Below are positions 21,155 to 31,591 of a stretch of DNA of 37,051 bases, piece after piece; position 1 is the stretch's first letter, and each line of letters starts with the position of its first letter. Source of the DNA: Chara braunii (taxonomy: Eukaryota > Streptophyta > Charophyceae > Charales > Characeae); assembly GCA_003427395.1 (NCBI GenBank), contig BFEA01000124.1:2098849-2135899 (forward strand). The letters run 5' to 3'. The translations under genes were made by a program, and so were the position numbers. The notes under the pieces were generated by a model. The model was not told the DNA's origin, made no database searches, and saw nothing but the letters and a program-made list of their open reading frames with translations.

Positions 21155-21215
21155 GACGCGGGTCTTGGTGGTGGTAGCAAATATTCAAATGAGAACTTTG
21201 AAGACCGAAGTGGAA
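21155..21215 (+). pseudogene. 25S rRNA fragment at the edge of the duplicated block
   Basis: GACGCGGGTCTTGGTGGTGG followed by TAGCAAATATTCAAATGAG and AACTTTGAAGACCGAAG matches a highly conserved 25S/28S segment (canonical GGTCTTGGTGGTAGTAGC, AAATATTCAAATGAGAACTT, TGAAGGCCGAAG). Similarity may extend left to about 21065 (CAGCCCACA, GGCCAAGGG), but that part is uncertain. The match stops at GGAAAAGG, which is where the similarity between this locus and the second block copy begins. That block copy starts GGGAAAGG, so rRNA and block share a short GGAAA(A)GG word at the junction. The sequence upstream of the second block copy is not rRNA. Confidence 0.8.
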
Positions 21216-21664
21216 AAGGGGCTCTGTGTGGCTAGCCCTTGCCATCTGCGGCCTGTCCCTCGGCATGGCCCGCCATCTTTCACGTCCCAACAGGCATGCA
21301 CACCCTTAACCCACTCATGACATACCATGGACGACAGGTCGGGCCTCTGCAACGGGCCCGCTGTCGGGCCAAATACCCTTACAAGGGTATTTGGCCATGC
21401 TTTTGCATTCGACACGATGACGGCATCGGCTACCATGACGGAGCCAGTCTGGNATGNAAAGGGTGTGCACGCTTTGGCGTGGCACTTGAAACGATTTCCT
21501 CGTCCATTAGGGACGGGGCGAATCGGTGAGAAAATTTCGAGAATATGCACGCGCGTTGTTACGACGCACGCTGTGATGGTTAAGATTAGAAGTAATACGC
21601 TCAGACCGAAAAGGGTCGAGGGGTTGATTGGGTTAATACTGTGTCGGGTAGATCTACGACACAC
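21185..21664 (-). other. Open frame present in both block copies
   Basis: A minus-strand frame of 159 codons (two codons contain N) corresponds to one of 153 codons at 31916-32377, similar over about 110 residues and then diverging at both ends. An opposite-strand frame is also open in both copies (21327-21713; 32037-32645), but in copy 1 it is shifted near its end. The differences I compared do not favour synonymous positions in either strand, and the translation matches no family I know. The open reading probably reflects high GC and few stops. Confidence 0.15.
21367..21396. repeat. Perfect 14-bp-arm palindrome
   Basis: GGCCAAATACCCTT and AAGGGTATTTGGCC are separated by AC. In the second block copy (32079-32104) one base change shortens the uninterrupted arms to 12 bp. 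It is the strongest single palindrome in the block leader. Two ambiguous bases follow at 21453 and 21457. Confidence 0.95.
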
Positions 21665-22103
21665 ACTGAGACTTGGCCTGGTACATGTCTTCCTACTGGT
21701 ACTGGGCGTCTAAAAATGCCAACTTTTGTCTTCTTCTACTAAGCATCGACTACCCGACACATCTACCTCTACTTGGTGTGGTACCGACCTACCTGCTACT
21801 TGAGTGTGTCCGTTGTTCTCAAGCGTCGCATACTTCTTTCCCGAGTTCCCCGCCACCTGAGAGTTTCCCACACCGCAACCCTCAATGCCATGGTTACAGG
21901 TAAGTACTGACCTTTGGGCCTTCCGATCAACTAAGTACCTTGTGGGACACATACACTCAAGCAGACACGCATTCAAACCGGTGCGCAGACCGGCAAGCGG
22001 ACACACACCGCACAGACTCGGAAATGGGCTCGGGTCACTGGTAGGACTGAGCCCACTACTCTATATGTACCTGAGCAGCTCCTCTTCCTACCGAAGTCGG
22101 AGC

Positions 22104-22260
22104 TAACTCAGTAGGTTAAGGGTGTAGACTGTCAAGCAATGGGTGCAGGAAACGAATCCACCCGACCCCCGAGATGGCTCCTTTTTGACAAGGAGCTCCA
22201 TAAGTCTTACTCGGGCTCGGTCGGGTGGAGACTTGAACCCGTGCCCTTGGAATTGAAATG
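22104..22260. repeat. Inverted pair of tRNA-like segments (block copy 1)
   Basis: On the plus strand TAACTCAGTAGGTTA (22104-22118) resembles a tRNA box A, with a weak box-B-like ACGAATCC about 45 bases on. On the minus strand GTGGTCTAA-like and CGGGTTCAAGTC words (box B at about 22228-22240) resemble the D and T arms of a tRNA-Leu-type gene. They are divergent, lack proper acceptor pairing and cannot be functional tRNAs. The simplest reading is tRNA-derived SINE heads or tRNA pseudogenes. A stem (GCTCC and GGAGC around a T-rich loop) lies between them. Confidence 0.4.
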
Positions 22261-22790
22261 AGTGACGGTTAGACCCCGTGGTGATAGTTGGCACGACGGG
22301 GTAGTTAACAGTTGAATTTTCTTTTGTTTTACTTTAGTTTTTTGTTTGTTTGTTTGTTTTTATAAATATAGTTAGATTCGTTTATTTTATTATTATTTTT
22401 TATTTTTATTTTTTTAGCGCCGCGGTTATTTCTCTCATAGATTCACTTCAATGAATCTGCCTCCACAACAAGGCAGATTCAGTACAAGGAAGAAGGGACT
22501 TTTCGTTATTGCTAAGCCCCGCCTCGATCTTGATGGTGTCGGGCACGGAAGAGATCGCCGTGGTAGGGGTGTGTGAGGAGCGTGAGGGTTGTGCGTGGAA
22601 ATGTCCGAAGAATAGCTGTGGCGGTAGCGCACACAGGCAGAAAGATAGCGCATGGGTAAAGAGCGAGAAGGGGTTGACCACGTGGAGGAAAGCAGGAGAC
22701 CGCGTGAAGGAAGAAGAAAGCGAGAAGAGAAAGAGCGAAGAAGAAGAAGTAGAAGAAAAAAAGAAAAAAAAAGAGGGAGAAGGAAAAAAT

Positions 22791-23015
22791 ATTCATCGGG
22801 ACGGGGATAAATTGTTGTAATTATCGATCTTGAATGAGGAATGCCTAGTAAGTGCGCGTCATCAACTCGAGCTGATTATGTCCCTGCCCTTTGTACACAC
22901 CGTCGTCGCTCCTAGCGATTGAATGGGCCGGTGAAGTGTCTGGATCACGGTGATCTTGGCGGTTGCCGCTGGGGGTGCAGTAAAAAGTTCATTGAACCTA
23001 ATCATTTAGAGGAAG
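22791..23015 (+). pseudogene. 18S rRNA 3'-end fragment (block copy 1)
   Basis: It opens with TTCATCGGGACGGGGATA and runs colinearly with 18S through GAGGAATGCCTAGTAAG, GTCATCAACTCGAGCTGATT, TCCCTGCCCTTTGTACACAC, GTCGCTCCTA, GATTGAATGG, CCGGTGAAGTGT, GGCGGTTGCC and TTCATTGAACCTAATCATTT, ending at AGAGGAAG. In rRNA this is followed by GAGAAGTCGTAACAAGG; here it passes into GAAGAAGAA repeats. The CCGCCCGTCG decoding-site segment is shortened. Both ends abut GAA-rich repeats. About 225 bases of roughly 1.8 kb are present, so it is a pseudogene. The TTCATTGAACC and ATTTAGAGGAAG ending is the form I associate with streptophyte 18S. Confidence 0.9.
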
Positions 23016-23330
23016 AAGAAGAATGAGAAGAAGGAGAAGGAGGAGGAGAGAGAGACCATGGGGGAGTGGATCACCGCGAGCGGCAGGCGACCGGTGAAGA
23101 AACGGGGAGCAGGGGAGATAGCATGCGGGGAGCAGTAGAGAGGTAGAGCGGTGGTAGCAAGAGGAGAACCGCACAGAAGTAGAAGGAGGATGCGCGAAGA
23201 TAGGAGAACACCGCGCGGAGAAGGAAAAAAGTGAGAAGAAGAAGGCGAACAGAAGAAGAAGAAAAAGAAGAAGAAGAAGAAGAAGAAGAAGAAGAAGAAG
23301 AAGAAGAAGAGAAAGGAAGAGAGAGACGAA
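23016..23330 (+). repeat. GAA/GGA-rich tract following the 18S fragment
   Basis: Purine-rich DNA starts from the rRNA word AGAGGAAG and ends in a near-pure (GAA)n of about 60 bases (23250-23310). The matching tract in the other copy has a shorter GAA run. The minus-strand Leu/Phe-rich frames here are repeat artefacts. The seeding of the microsatellite by the rRNA end is inference. Confidence 0.85.
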
Positions 23331-23799
23331 GGGCGACTTACCTGTCGTGCGCCTGACTCGTCTGGTGGGATGCGAGCTTGGTGCTGGTCGTGGTATGCGG
23401 CACATCGCGACGGATTGTCGTGGGAGCAGGAGGCTGAGATTCTATGACGACGACGACGATGACGGGGGAGCAAGAGAGAGAACTGGTAAGTCTTCAATAT
23501 CACGGTCGGCATCATGGCACTCTTGTCGATAGGAAAAAAATATTTATATATATGTATATATAAATCGGATGTATCTACCGCTAGAACATGGAAATATACA
23601 CTACCACACTACGTGTGTTTGTGTGTGAGGGAGAGAGAGAAAGAGGGAGAGAGAGAGAGAGCACTGCGATCGATTCGTTGAGAAACGTACCTGGCAATGG
23701 GCAGTTTCCAAGGCCGCGGCTAGTTTCGCGCAACTTTCATCGAAAAGATGATCGACATCTATCGACTCTTTCACCAGAATGTCGAAATATTCATTGCTA

Positions 23800-23965
<166 letters not shown>

Positions 23966-24375
23966 GCGCATGGAGGTTCCCGGGTACACGTGGCAGCTGT
24001 GTGTTAGGGGACGAGGTTGTGAGTGGAATGGGAGACATACCTGGTGTTGGAAGCGGGGGGAATTGGCTGCTGTCTGCTCGTACTCCAGGAGAGTTGTTGT
24101 CGTCATCTTCAGCATGATTGTAGAATAGGCTAGATAGGATCTGCTATCTATAGCCTGGGCGCCGACCCAGATAGGAATCGGCGTTGGTTCTTCATTGATG
24201 ATGATGAGACTATTCTAGCATTGTCAAATGTGAGTTTTTGCTGCGTTCTTAAGTGGCGGAAGTTGCTATGCAATCCTGCTGTTGGTTCGAGATCCGTAGT
24301 ATCCGGTCACATGTATATGATGCAGTTGATTTCTGAAGTTAGTTGTCGCTCATTTTTTTTCTTTCTTTTCTTGCA

Positions 24376-24400
24376 TTTTATTATTATTATTATTTTTTTA

Positions 24401-24472
<72 letters not shown>
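24376..24472. repeat. (ATT)n microsatellite
   Basis: A near-pure ATT tract of about 95 bases with one T-run interruption. The second block copy has about 50 bases at the same place (34980-35030). Confidence 0.95.
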
Positions 24473-24474
<2 letters not shown>

Positions 24475-25016
24475 GCATGGTCCTTGGGTGCGAGTGGCAT
24501 CTGTGTGTTGAGGAATGAGGCTATGAGTGAAGCGAGAGACTTACGTGGTGCTCATGTGTGCGGCATTGGCCGCGATCTGCTCGTATTTCAGAAGAGTTGT
24601 TGTCGTCATCATTCGACATTGTAGTAGTAGGCTAGATAGGATCTGCCATTGTAGTCTGGGCGCTGTGCGCCAGGTAGGATACCGACATTGGGTCTGTGAT
24701 GATGATGATGATGATGATGTGAGGGCACTTACCTTGTATTGGCAATGGTTTGCATGGGCGACATCTTCAAGTACTACGGATTGCCGCTGATGTCAACAAG
24801 TTGCATTGTCAATTCGTAGGCTGTAGTAGCTGTGTAGGAGTAGGCTGGGCGCTGAGCGCCTAGTAGGAGAGCGGAGGGCCTGGACTCTTGCGTTGGTGTG
24901 GAGAGGGTATGCTCTTGTGGACATTGGTTTTCAGTACTACGAACCTCCATTGGTGTATTATTGGTGCAATGCTGCTCTCTGGACACGGTGTGACTATCAG
25001 ACTTTCAATATGATGA

Positions 25017-25059
25017 TGTATTCTGCAATTGTCATCTCGCTATGACTTATTTTCCTTGA

Positions 25060-25092
<33 letters not shown>

Positions 25093-25461
25093 TTTGCAAT
25101 CAGAACTTGCTTTCTTTCCCACTTTACATGCATGCGAACGGACTTCACACCAAACAGGCGACAAGCGCCCAAACACGAAACTCAGAGATATGACAGATAA
25201 CAACACAGTTCTAATATAAGTTCACTTCAAGATGATTATGGCGCAACAACGCCCAACAACTCTCTATTCGCACACACAGGATCACCTTGTGTATCCCACA
25301 TGCTACTTACTACACACACACAGAGAAAGAGGGAATGCAGTCAGACAGACAGACAGACAAAAGACTGACAGACTGACAGATTGACAGACAGACAAACAGA
25401 CAAAGACCCACGGAGTCAAACACATACACAGACATTCTGAAATCGTGACACAGACACAGAG
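25017..25461. repeat. Segment present only in block copy 1
   Basis: Copy 2 passes directly from TTTCAATATGATGGTGT to GCACAGTCACATGCACGG (about 35557-35590), whereas copy 1 has about 445 extra bases. They include an (ATT)n tract (25058-25092) and a CAGA/GACA simple repeat (about 25337-25410). The part from about 25095 to 25245 resembles 25840-25990 (TGCAATCAGA, CTTTCTTTC, ACATGCA, AACACAGTT, CTTCA, GATGATTATG against GATGGTTACA). So it is probably an old tandem duplication inside the block that copy 2 later lost by recombination. Confidence 0.75.
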
Positions 25462-25559
25462 TGCACAATCACATGCACGGTCACGCACAGTCACAAACAT
25501 GCCATAACACAGATACACAGTGGAAACACGCATTACCAATGTGACACAGACACACACTG

Positions 25560-26100
25560 CACTACACCTACTGCTCCGCTATGACTACACTCTTCGTCCA
25601 CGTCCACTGCACTCTCCGGGCATCTGCAGACCACCGTTGCACAAACCATTGTAGCAGCTACGACCTGGACCCTTCCAGATGTCTACAGCTACAACCTACA
25701 ACAGTCAGCTAAAGACTCCTACGACACAGGTCACAGGTTCAAACATTCGGGAATACTGTACACGGGTAAGCTGAGGTCTAGGGATCGATCCCTGGGGTCT
25801 GCATCAGCTACTGCAAAGGTGGAATCCGTTTCAATTATTTATGCAATCAGACTCGCTTCTTTCTCACATCTCGTACATGCAAACAAGCGGTGACATCACC
25901 TTGATGGCAGGAGTCACTCAAAGCTCAGAGGTATGGATGCAAAGAACACAGTTAGAATGTAGACTCCCTTCAGATGGTTACAACCGCTGCACTACGACTA
26001 CATCTATGGCGACTATGGCCGCAATCACCACTCCACAGTCCCATACGGTACTTGCTTGACTGGATCTGGACTGATTGGGACTGTACCGCTGACTGCATGG
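25560..26100. other. Unique portion of the block
   Basis: Conserved between block copies with no recognised gene. It contains the short palindrome AGGGATCGATCCCT (about 25778-25791), which is broken in copy 2 by a T-to-G change. Confidence 0.6.
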
Positions 26101-26109
26101 TGATGTACT

Positions 26110-26580
26110 GCTGACTCGGTACAATCACACTACAGAAAATATACAGTGCATTGTGACATACACAGACACTGTGACAGTCACACAAGCACAAAAACACAAC
26201 GAAACAGACAGTGACATGATGTACAGTGACGCATACACAATGGATACACATACACAGTCTCTATCACACAAACATACAGACTTAGTGTCACATACACTGT
26301 GACACAGAGTCACATACACTGTGACACAGAGTCACATGGTAACACACAAAGATACACGCCGACACAGATACACAGCGATGCAGAGTGGCACACTCAGATA
26401 CACAGTCACACAGTGATACGCAGTCACACTATGTCAAACACGCACGCGGTCACAAGGTGACACATACGCAAGTGACACACAATGACAAACACAAAAACAC
26501 AGTGAACCACTGTGACGCACACAACAGACTATGACATACACAGTGACATAGACTGACAATACACAGTGACACTCAGACAC
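26110..26580. repeat. CACA/GTGACA degenerate satellite
   Basis: Built of ACACAG, GTGACA and CAGTCACA words with no fixed period. A 22-base unit (AGTCACATACACTGTGACAC plus AG) is duplicated near 26288-26332 but single in the second block copy. GTGACA and its complement TGTCAC are both frequent, so short foldbacks are abundant. The Cys/Val-rich minus-strand frames are artefacts of composition. Confidence 0.9.
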
Positions 26581-26613
26581 AGGGGTTCTTCTAAGGGAAT
26601 GAACGACAAGGAC

Positions 26614-27287
26614 GGTGATAAGAGTAGCGAGGCTCCGAGAAGTCAGCCTTATTACCAACGAGCCGTGCGTCAATGCAAGAGAGCGATAAGAGTAGCGAGG
26701 CTCCTAGAAGCCTGCCTTATCGCAATGACCAACAAGGACGGTGATAAGAGTAGCGAGGCCCCGAGAAGCCTGCCTTATTACCAAACCACCCGTTCGTCAG
26801 TGTAAGTGAGTGATAAGAGGAGCGAGGCTGCGAGAAGCCTGCCTTATCGCAATAAATGGCACGAATGGTAATAACAGAAGCAAGGCTCCAAGAAGCCTGC
26901 CTTATTACCAACCAGCCGTTCGTCAGTGTAAGTGAGCGATAAGAGAAGCGAGGCTCCGAGAAGCCTGCCTTATCGCAATAAACGACACGGACGGTAATAA
27001 GAGAAGCAAGGCTCCGAGAAACCTGCCTTATTACCAACCAGCCGTTCGTCAGTGTACGTGAGCGATAAGAGGAGCGAGGCTCCGAAAAACCTGCCTTATC
27101 GCAATAAACGGCATGGACGGTGTGATAAGAGTAGCAAGGCTCCGAGAAGCCTGCCTTATTGCAATAATAGCACGGATGGTGTGATAAGAGTAACAAGACT
27201 CCGAGAAACCCGCCTTATTGCCAGCCAGCCGTGCTTCAACATTAAATAGTGATAGGAGAAGCGAGGCCTTGAGGTCTACCCTATCAC
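26614..27287. repeat. Alternating hairpin array (family B), 11 units
   Basis: Units start at 26614, 26683, 26740, 26810, 26867, 26936, 26993, 27062, 27122, 27180 and 27249. Spacing alternates 69/57 for the first eight, giving a dimer of about 126 bases. All share AGCGAGGCTCCGAGAAGCCT. Type 1 units are closed by GGTAATAAG (or GGTGATAAG) and CTTATTACC; type 2 by GCGATAAG and CTTATCGC; the last by GTGATAGG and CCTATCAC. The two types differ at two base pairs, with both partners changed in each; the last unit changes a third pair. Inside, AGGCT/AGCCT forms a second stem around a CCGAGA loop, but this inner stem is broken in units 1, 7, 8 and 10. The spacers repeat too, so this is a dimeric minisatellite whose monomers fold. 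I recognise no published element. Confidence 0.9.
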
Positions 27288-27299
27288 AAACAGACGCCC

Positions 27300-28560
27300 A
27301 GTGAAGATGTGTAGATCCCGAGTGGTCTACTAAACTCTTACTAACCTTCTCGATAGACAGGAAACAGTGAAAGCCCGGAAAAGAGATCGATCCATTAGTA
27401 ACAGACCGCTTCCTGATTCTACTGAGGTGGAGGTAGATTAAATGTGACCTCGTGGGACATGCCCTGCTACCTTAACCTATTGTTTGATGTCAATCTCGTG
27501 ATTCTACTCCATATAAGATGATATTTTGTCCATGTATGTCTACAGGGGAAAGTTTGGTGATGTTAGCCTTGTACTTTCCTTCTTTTAGACGGCTATCTAT
27601 TGAAAACTGATCTGATGAGAAGTTAGAAAGGATGCCTAGAGGGAGTTATATCGATGTAGTATTATCCTCGACTAGAATGAAGTTCGCCTTATTGAACTTC
27701 AGATAGGGTCGTGTCGAAGGGAAAGAGGTGTTGAGACCGTTTTGACCTGTGTGTGATTGGAGGTCATCTTGATCAAGAAGACTCATTATGAGTCTATACA
27801 AGACTACATGCTGTTGCCTTATGGTAATAGGTTGGTTCGCCAACTCAACCCTCACTCACCCTCTACACCCAGACTTTGCATCAACCAATACACTAAATGA
27901 CATTTATGTTTTTGGTCATTGTCTAAAGGGTCTGTGTTTGATCAAAAGAGGTCCTTGAATGACTACGTCGGAAAGAGAATGTCAGGTTGAAAGGTTTGGA
28001 AGCGTAAGTGTGATGTGTGTGAAAGTGAATGAATGGTTGACTTTGCTAGGATTGTGTAATGTGATTGATTCTTGTCTGCAGGTCAGTAAAACGACCAGCC
28101 ACATGTTATTCACGGTGACCCATTGAGAACTTATGCTATCCCCGACCTTGATCCAGATGTTCCATCAGTGCGCGATTGGTTTGAGTACCCAACCTTGCGC
28201 CTTTTCCCTGATTGTTGGGAAGATGAGGATTATTGCTCAGACAACAAGGCTTATTCATTTCATGTTCATTTCATTTGTACATGTTTGAAAGGTCAAAGAC
28301 CTATGTTTTTTCATTGATGAATTCAGACTGTCTATGTGAATGTGTTAAGTGTATGTGACATCTCCTTGCCTAATTACTCAGCCTTATTTCATTGCATGTG
28401 TATCTATGATATGACAAAGGGTTTTCATAAAGAGATATGTTGAATTGATTTAATCACTAGGTAGGACAGGGTATATGTCTTACGAGCGACCCCTGATAAT
28501 TCAAGTAATGAAGGGATTGTGTTCCGAAAAGGGGCTAAGTTGTAAGTCATACCTATTGAA
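27300..28560. other. Unassigned; short open stretch at 28087-28317
   Basis: No repeats seen. The plus-strand stretch 28087-28317 has a balanced, acidic and aromatic composition (Asp-Pro-Asp-Val-Pro near the start, Trp-Glu-Asp-Glu-Asp near the middle) unlike the low-complexity frames elsewhere. A TTCTTGTCTGCAG acceptor-like word lies just upstream, but an in-frame stop separates the two and no upstream exon is visible. I do not recognise the sequence. It could be an eroded exon or chance. Confidence 0.25.
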
Positions 28561-28589
28561 ACTATTTATAGTCAAAGCGTAGTATGCGC

Positions 28590-29014
28590 GAACATTCGTC
28601 AGTCGAGTCGACCTGATTTGTAAGCCGGTCTGGGAAATCAGTGCCCCGAATGTCCGATGCGTATACGGGTCAGTCTTAGGCATTCAACCGCGCGTATGCC
28701 TATGCTACGGCGATCGAGCAAACGCCCTCGGCTGACTTACCTCTGCGATTACAAATTAAAGTCTTCGCACATGAGTTAGTAGCTCGACAGGGATACACCC
28801 ACCGAAGGGATGGTGACATCTCCCGCAGGTGGAGGTGAGTTGTATCTCGCGGGATCTCTGTCCTGTCGTAGGGAGCCGCGAGAGTTATAGCTGGCGCGCA
28901 CGGTCGAAGTTGGTCTTTCGCTGAAATGCTTTTTAAAACTCCTGCGTGATGCGACCGTGAGGTCCGACACCAAAAATTACTTTACGTCTGGGTGTCGGGC
29001 CGCCGCGCTCGACA
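28590..29014 (+). mobile_element. 5' LTR of the dispersed family (copy 5)
   Basis: It carries the family landmarks in plus orientation: GACTTACCTCTGCGATTACA, CTTCGCACATG, GTTAGTAGCTCG, GGGATACACCCACCGAAGGG, GGTGACATCTCCC, GTGAGTTGTATCTCGCG, CTGTCCTGTCGTAGGGAG, AACTCCTGCGTGATGCGACC, GGTGTCGGGCC, and the end CTCGACA. The core hairpin pairs CCACCGAAGGGA with the later TCCCGCAGGTGG. The LTR is followed after AG by a primer-binding site, so this is the left LTR of an element reading rightwards. It orients the four other copies. The left limit is approximate. Confidence 0.85.
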
Positions 29015-29016
29015 AG

Positions 29017-29033
29017 TGGCGCCGTTGCCGGGG
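29017..29033 (+). mobile_element. Primer-binding site complementary to plant tRNA-Asp
   Basis: TGGCGCCGTTGCCGGGG is the exact complement of the 3' end of plant tRNA-Asp as I remember it (CCCCGGCAACGGCGCCA, including the added CCA). Plant Ty3/gypsy groups such as Athila and Tat use this primer. Its position two bases after the LTR terminus is right for minus-strand priming. Metazoan and yeast tRNA-Asp ends differ, which supports a plant host. Confidence 0.9.
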
Positions 29034-30679
29034 ATCTTGCTTTCCAGCCGAGGTCCTCAGCGAACGAACTTGGGTATGGTAAGACGATGATCGAGGCAAA
29101 ACGACAACCTTTAATCAAATCTTTATAGTCTGTGATATGCAGATTGAAATTGTGTCCAATAGATGTGATGCGCCTGGAAAGGTGTGCAGTTATATCAATG
29201 TTACCTACACGGGTTATGTCGTTGGGGACTTCGACTACCTACCAACGTCCTTAGAAGAACAAACTGAGATATGTGATAGTTAGAAGTCTATGTCATCTAG
29301 TGAATGTGATACTTTTACATAGAAGTTAAAAGTTGGGATAATGAACGATTTGAGGGAGGTGTCTTTGTATGCTAGATTTTTCCTTCAATTGACGTATTCG
29401 AGGCATTTGTCTGTGTAACCGCGACTTGTCGAGTTAAGTAGTTAGAAGGTTAACGACTACATTGACTCTCTTAAAATTCTCAAGGGTTAAGGTGAGATAA
29501 ATGCATGACTAACCTTTATGTTTATCTTTAGCTAGTGTAGACTGACTAGGTTACCCTTACTTTCACACTACTTTCCTTTCCTGTATCTCTTTAGTTATCT
29601 AAGTTGTAGGGTTATGACTAAATTTCTTTCTTGAACTATCAATTTGAATTATCTATTTAGTGCATTACTTACCAACTTACAAGGTATAGCTGTTAGGTTA
29701 CCTACTTGAAAACTATGTGCGTTGCAAGATCAATTGTCATATTGTCTGAATACAAGACGGTAAATTAAACCAACCCTAGTCATTTCCAACATAGTCTAAT
29801 TAGATCATTAAATTCGTAGAGTTATATGATATAGGTCCTAATGAGAGACTCGGTTTCGACAGTTGTCTAACTTTTAAGGTGGTATCACGTAGAATATGAA
29901 TCTATGATTATCTGCTTGAGATAAGAGTTCACTCCAATGTTCTGCTTAATATGGTTTGATGATGAGGTTATTAAATTAAGAGGTAGTTAAATTGTGAAGA
30001 TGTAATTGTGTATGATAGGTGCATTTAAGTGGTGGGGCACGATTGTATATTTAGGTCTATCAAAACACGAAGGAGTCTCGAGATTTAGTAGAAATTTCGA
30101 AAAAAGGAAGCTTGAGGTATATATGATATTGTAAGCTTAGAAAATCGATTATAGTCTTATTGAGGAAGGATATAAATAGATAAATAGAATAAAGTGAGTG
30201 ATACTGTGCTTAGTTATCTTGACATCTAGGGAGTCAACTATTTAATAGATGTCTGATTAAAATATTATGTTAATTTGGTATAGAGTATGATTGATGAGGT
30301 TGCTTATTGAAAATATAATTTAAGCCTTAGAGAATCATGAGACTATCTACTTAAATAACTATCTCCTCTAATATTATACTCAAAATAATCAGAGTATAAG
30401 AGGGTGGACTTAAGGGATATCAAACTCCTTAAATTATAACATTATATAAAGAGTGATAAAACTACTTATTCCCACTATGGTAAACGTATATGACTTGGTA
30501 TGAATGAATGTATGTGAGAATGAATGACATATGTTTCAAGTAACGTATCATTGCATGTCTTGTTCTTGATTGAGCGAAGTATGAATTGTTTTAGTAATTG
30601 TTTGGTGACTGTTTGTATCTGTCTGGATATGCTTATGAATTGCTTTCCTCAATAAGGGTAGGAAGGTTGTATAAAATCC

Positions 30680-30704
30680 ACCTTCGGTATGACACCGAAG
30701 GTGA
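30680..30704. repeat. Perfect 10-bp hairpin
   Basis: CACCTTCGGT and ACCGAAGGTG flank the loop ATGAC. A second one at 31007-31029 pairs CGCTTGG with CCAAGCG. The first is well beyond chance expectation for a window of this size. Confidence 0.9.
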
Positions 30705-31591
30705 ATGGAGTGAACAATCTTTAAAGAATAGGAATTCTCTCAAAGGAGGTCAGCATACAAAACTTGTCCTTTGAAGAATTGCAACGTTGATTGATACCTT
30801 TACCTAAAAGACTTGAAGAGGGTATAGTTAAGTCTTATGGGCGGTAGTGAGACTCACGCCGGAACAATGTTCTTGGTCCATAATGAAATGTTGTCATTTT
30901 CATTGTACAGGAGAGATGACTACACTATCGCCAAAAGGGAGGAAGGTATTCAAGACCTTGTTTGAACTCTGACAGTGAGTGAGGCGACTACTACTTAGTC
31001 TAAGCACGCTTGGAGTGGTAGCCCAAGCGGGGTTCATGCTAGGTGGGTCCACCACACCCTGAAAAGGTATGGTCTTACCACCCAGCCTTTAGACGAGTGT
31101 GAATGGGGTTGTCTTACTGTGCTCGATGAGGTCAGTAAGGTCCACCACACTCTGACTGGGCTCGGGATCTAAGATGTTATCCTTTGATTGGATTACACCA
31201 CCCCTCGACACGATATACCTCTGTTAAGCCTGAAGGAGTAGTATATTTTTATGTTATCGTTATCATTATCACTGTAACTTCGCTGTGATTTGTTCTTGTG
31301 CAGTCTCAATTGTAACAATTGTTCTCATTAATAAAGTGACCAATTGATGTTTGTTTGAATTTGTATGACCGAATGTTTGGTATCGTATGAGTTATTATTA
31401 ATTTTTTCCTTCTCAAATATTTCTTCTACTATCTTAAGTAATATTTTTTTTTTTGGTAGGAGAATGTCGTTTACATTTGTATTGTAAAGTTCCGTGAAGA
31501 CAAGGGAAAAACCTTGCGTACAGTGACGAGTTGCATGTGACATGTTTCTTCGATGGTGAAATGTGATTCGATTTTGATGATTGTCGTCTAC

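Noticed and set aside
21327-21903. Possible exon ending in CAGGTAAGT
   Set aside because: The reading frame is shifted between the two block copies and no partner exon is visible; the donor-like word alone is not enough.
26614-27287. CRISPR-like repeat/spacer pattern
   Set aside because: The spacers are themselves repeated and alternate between two sequences, repeats are diverged, and the context is eukaryotic.
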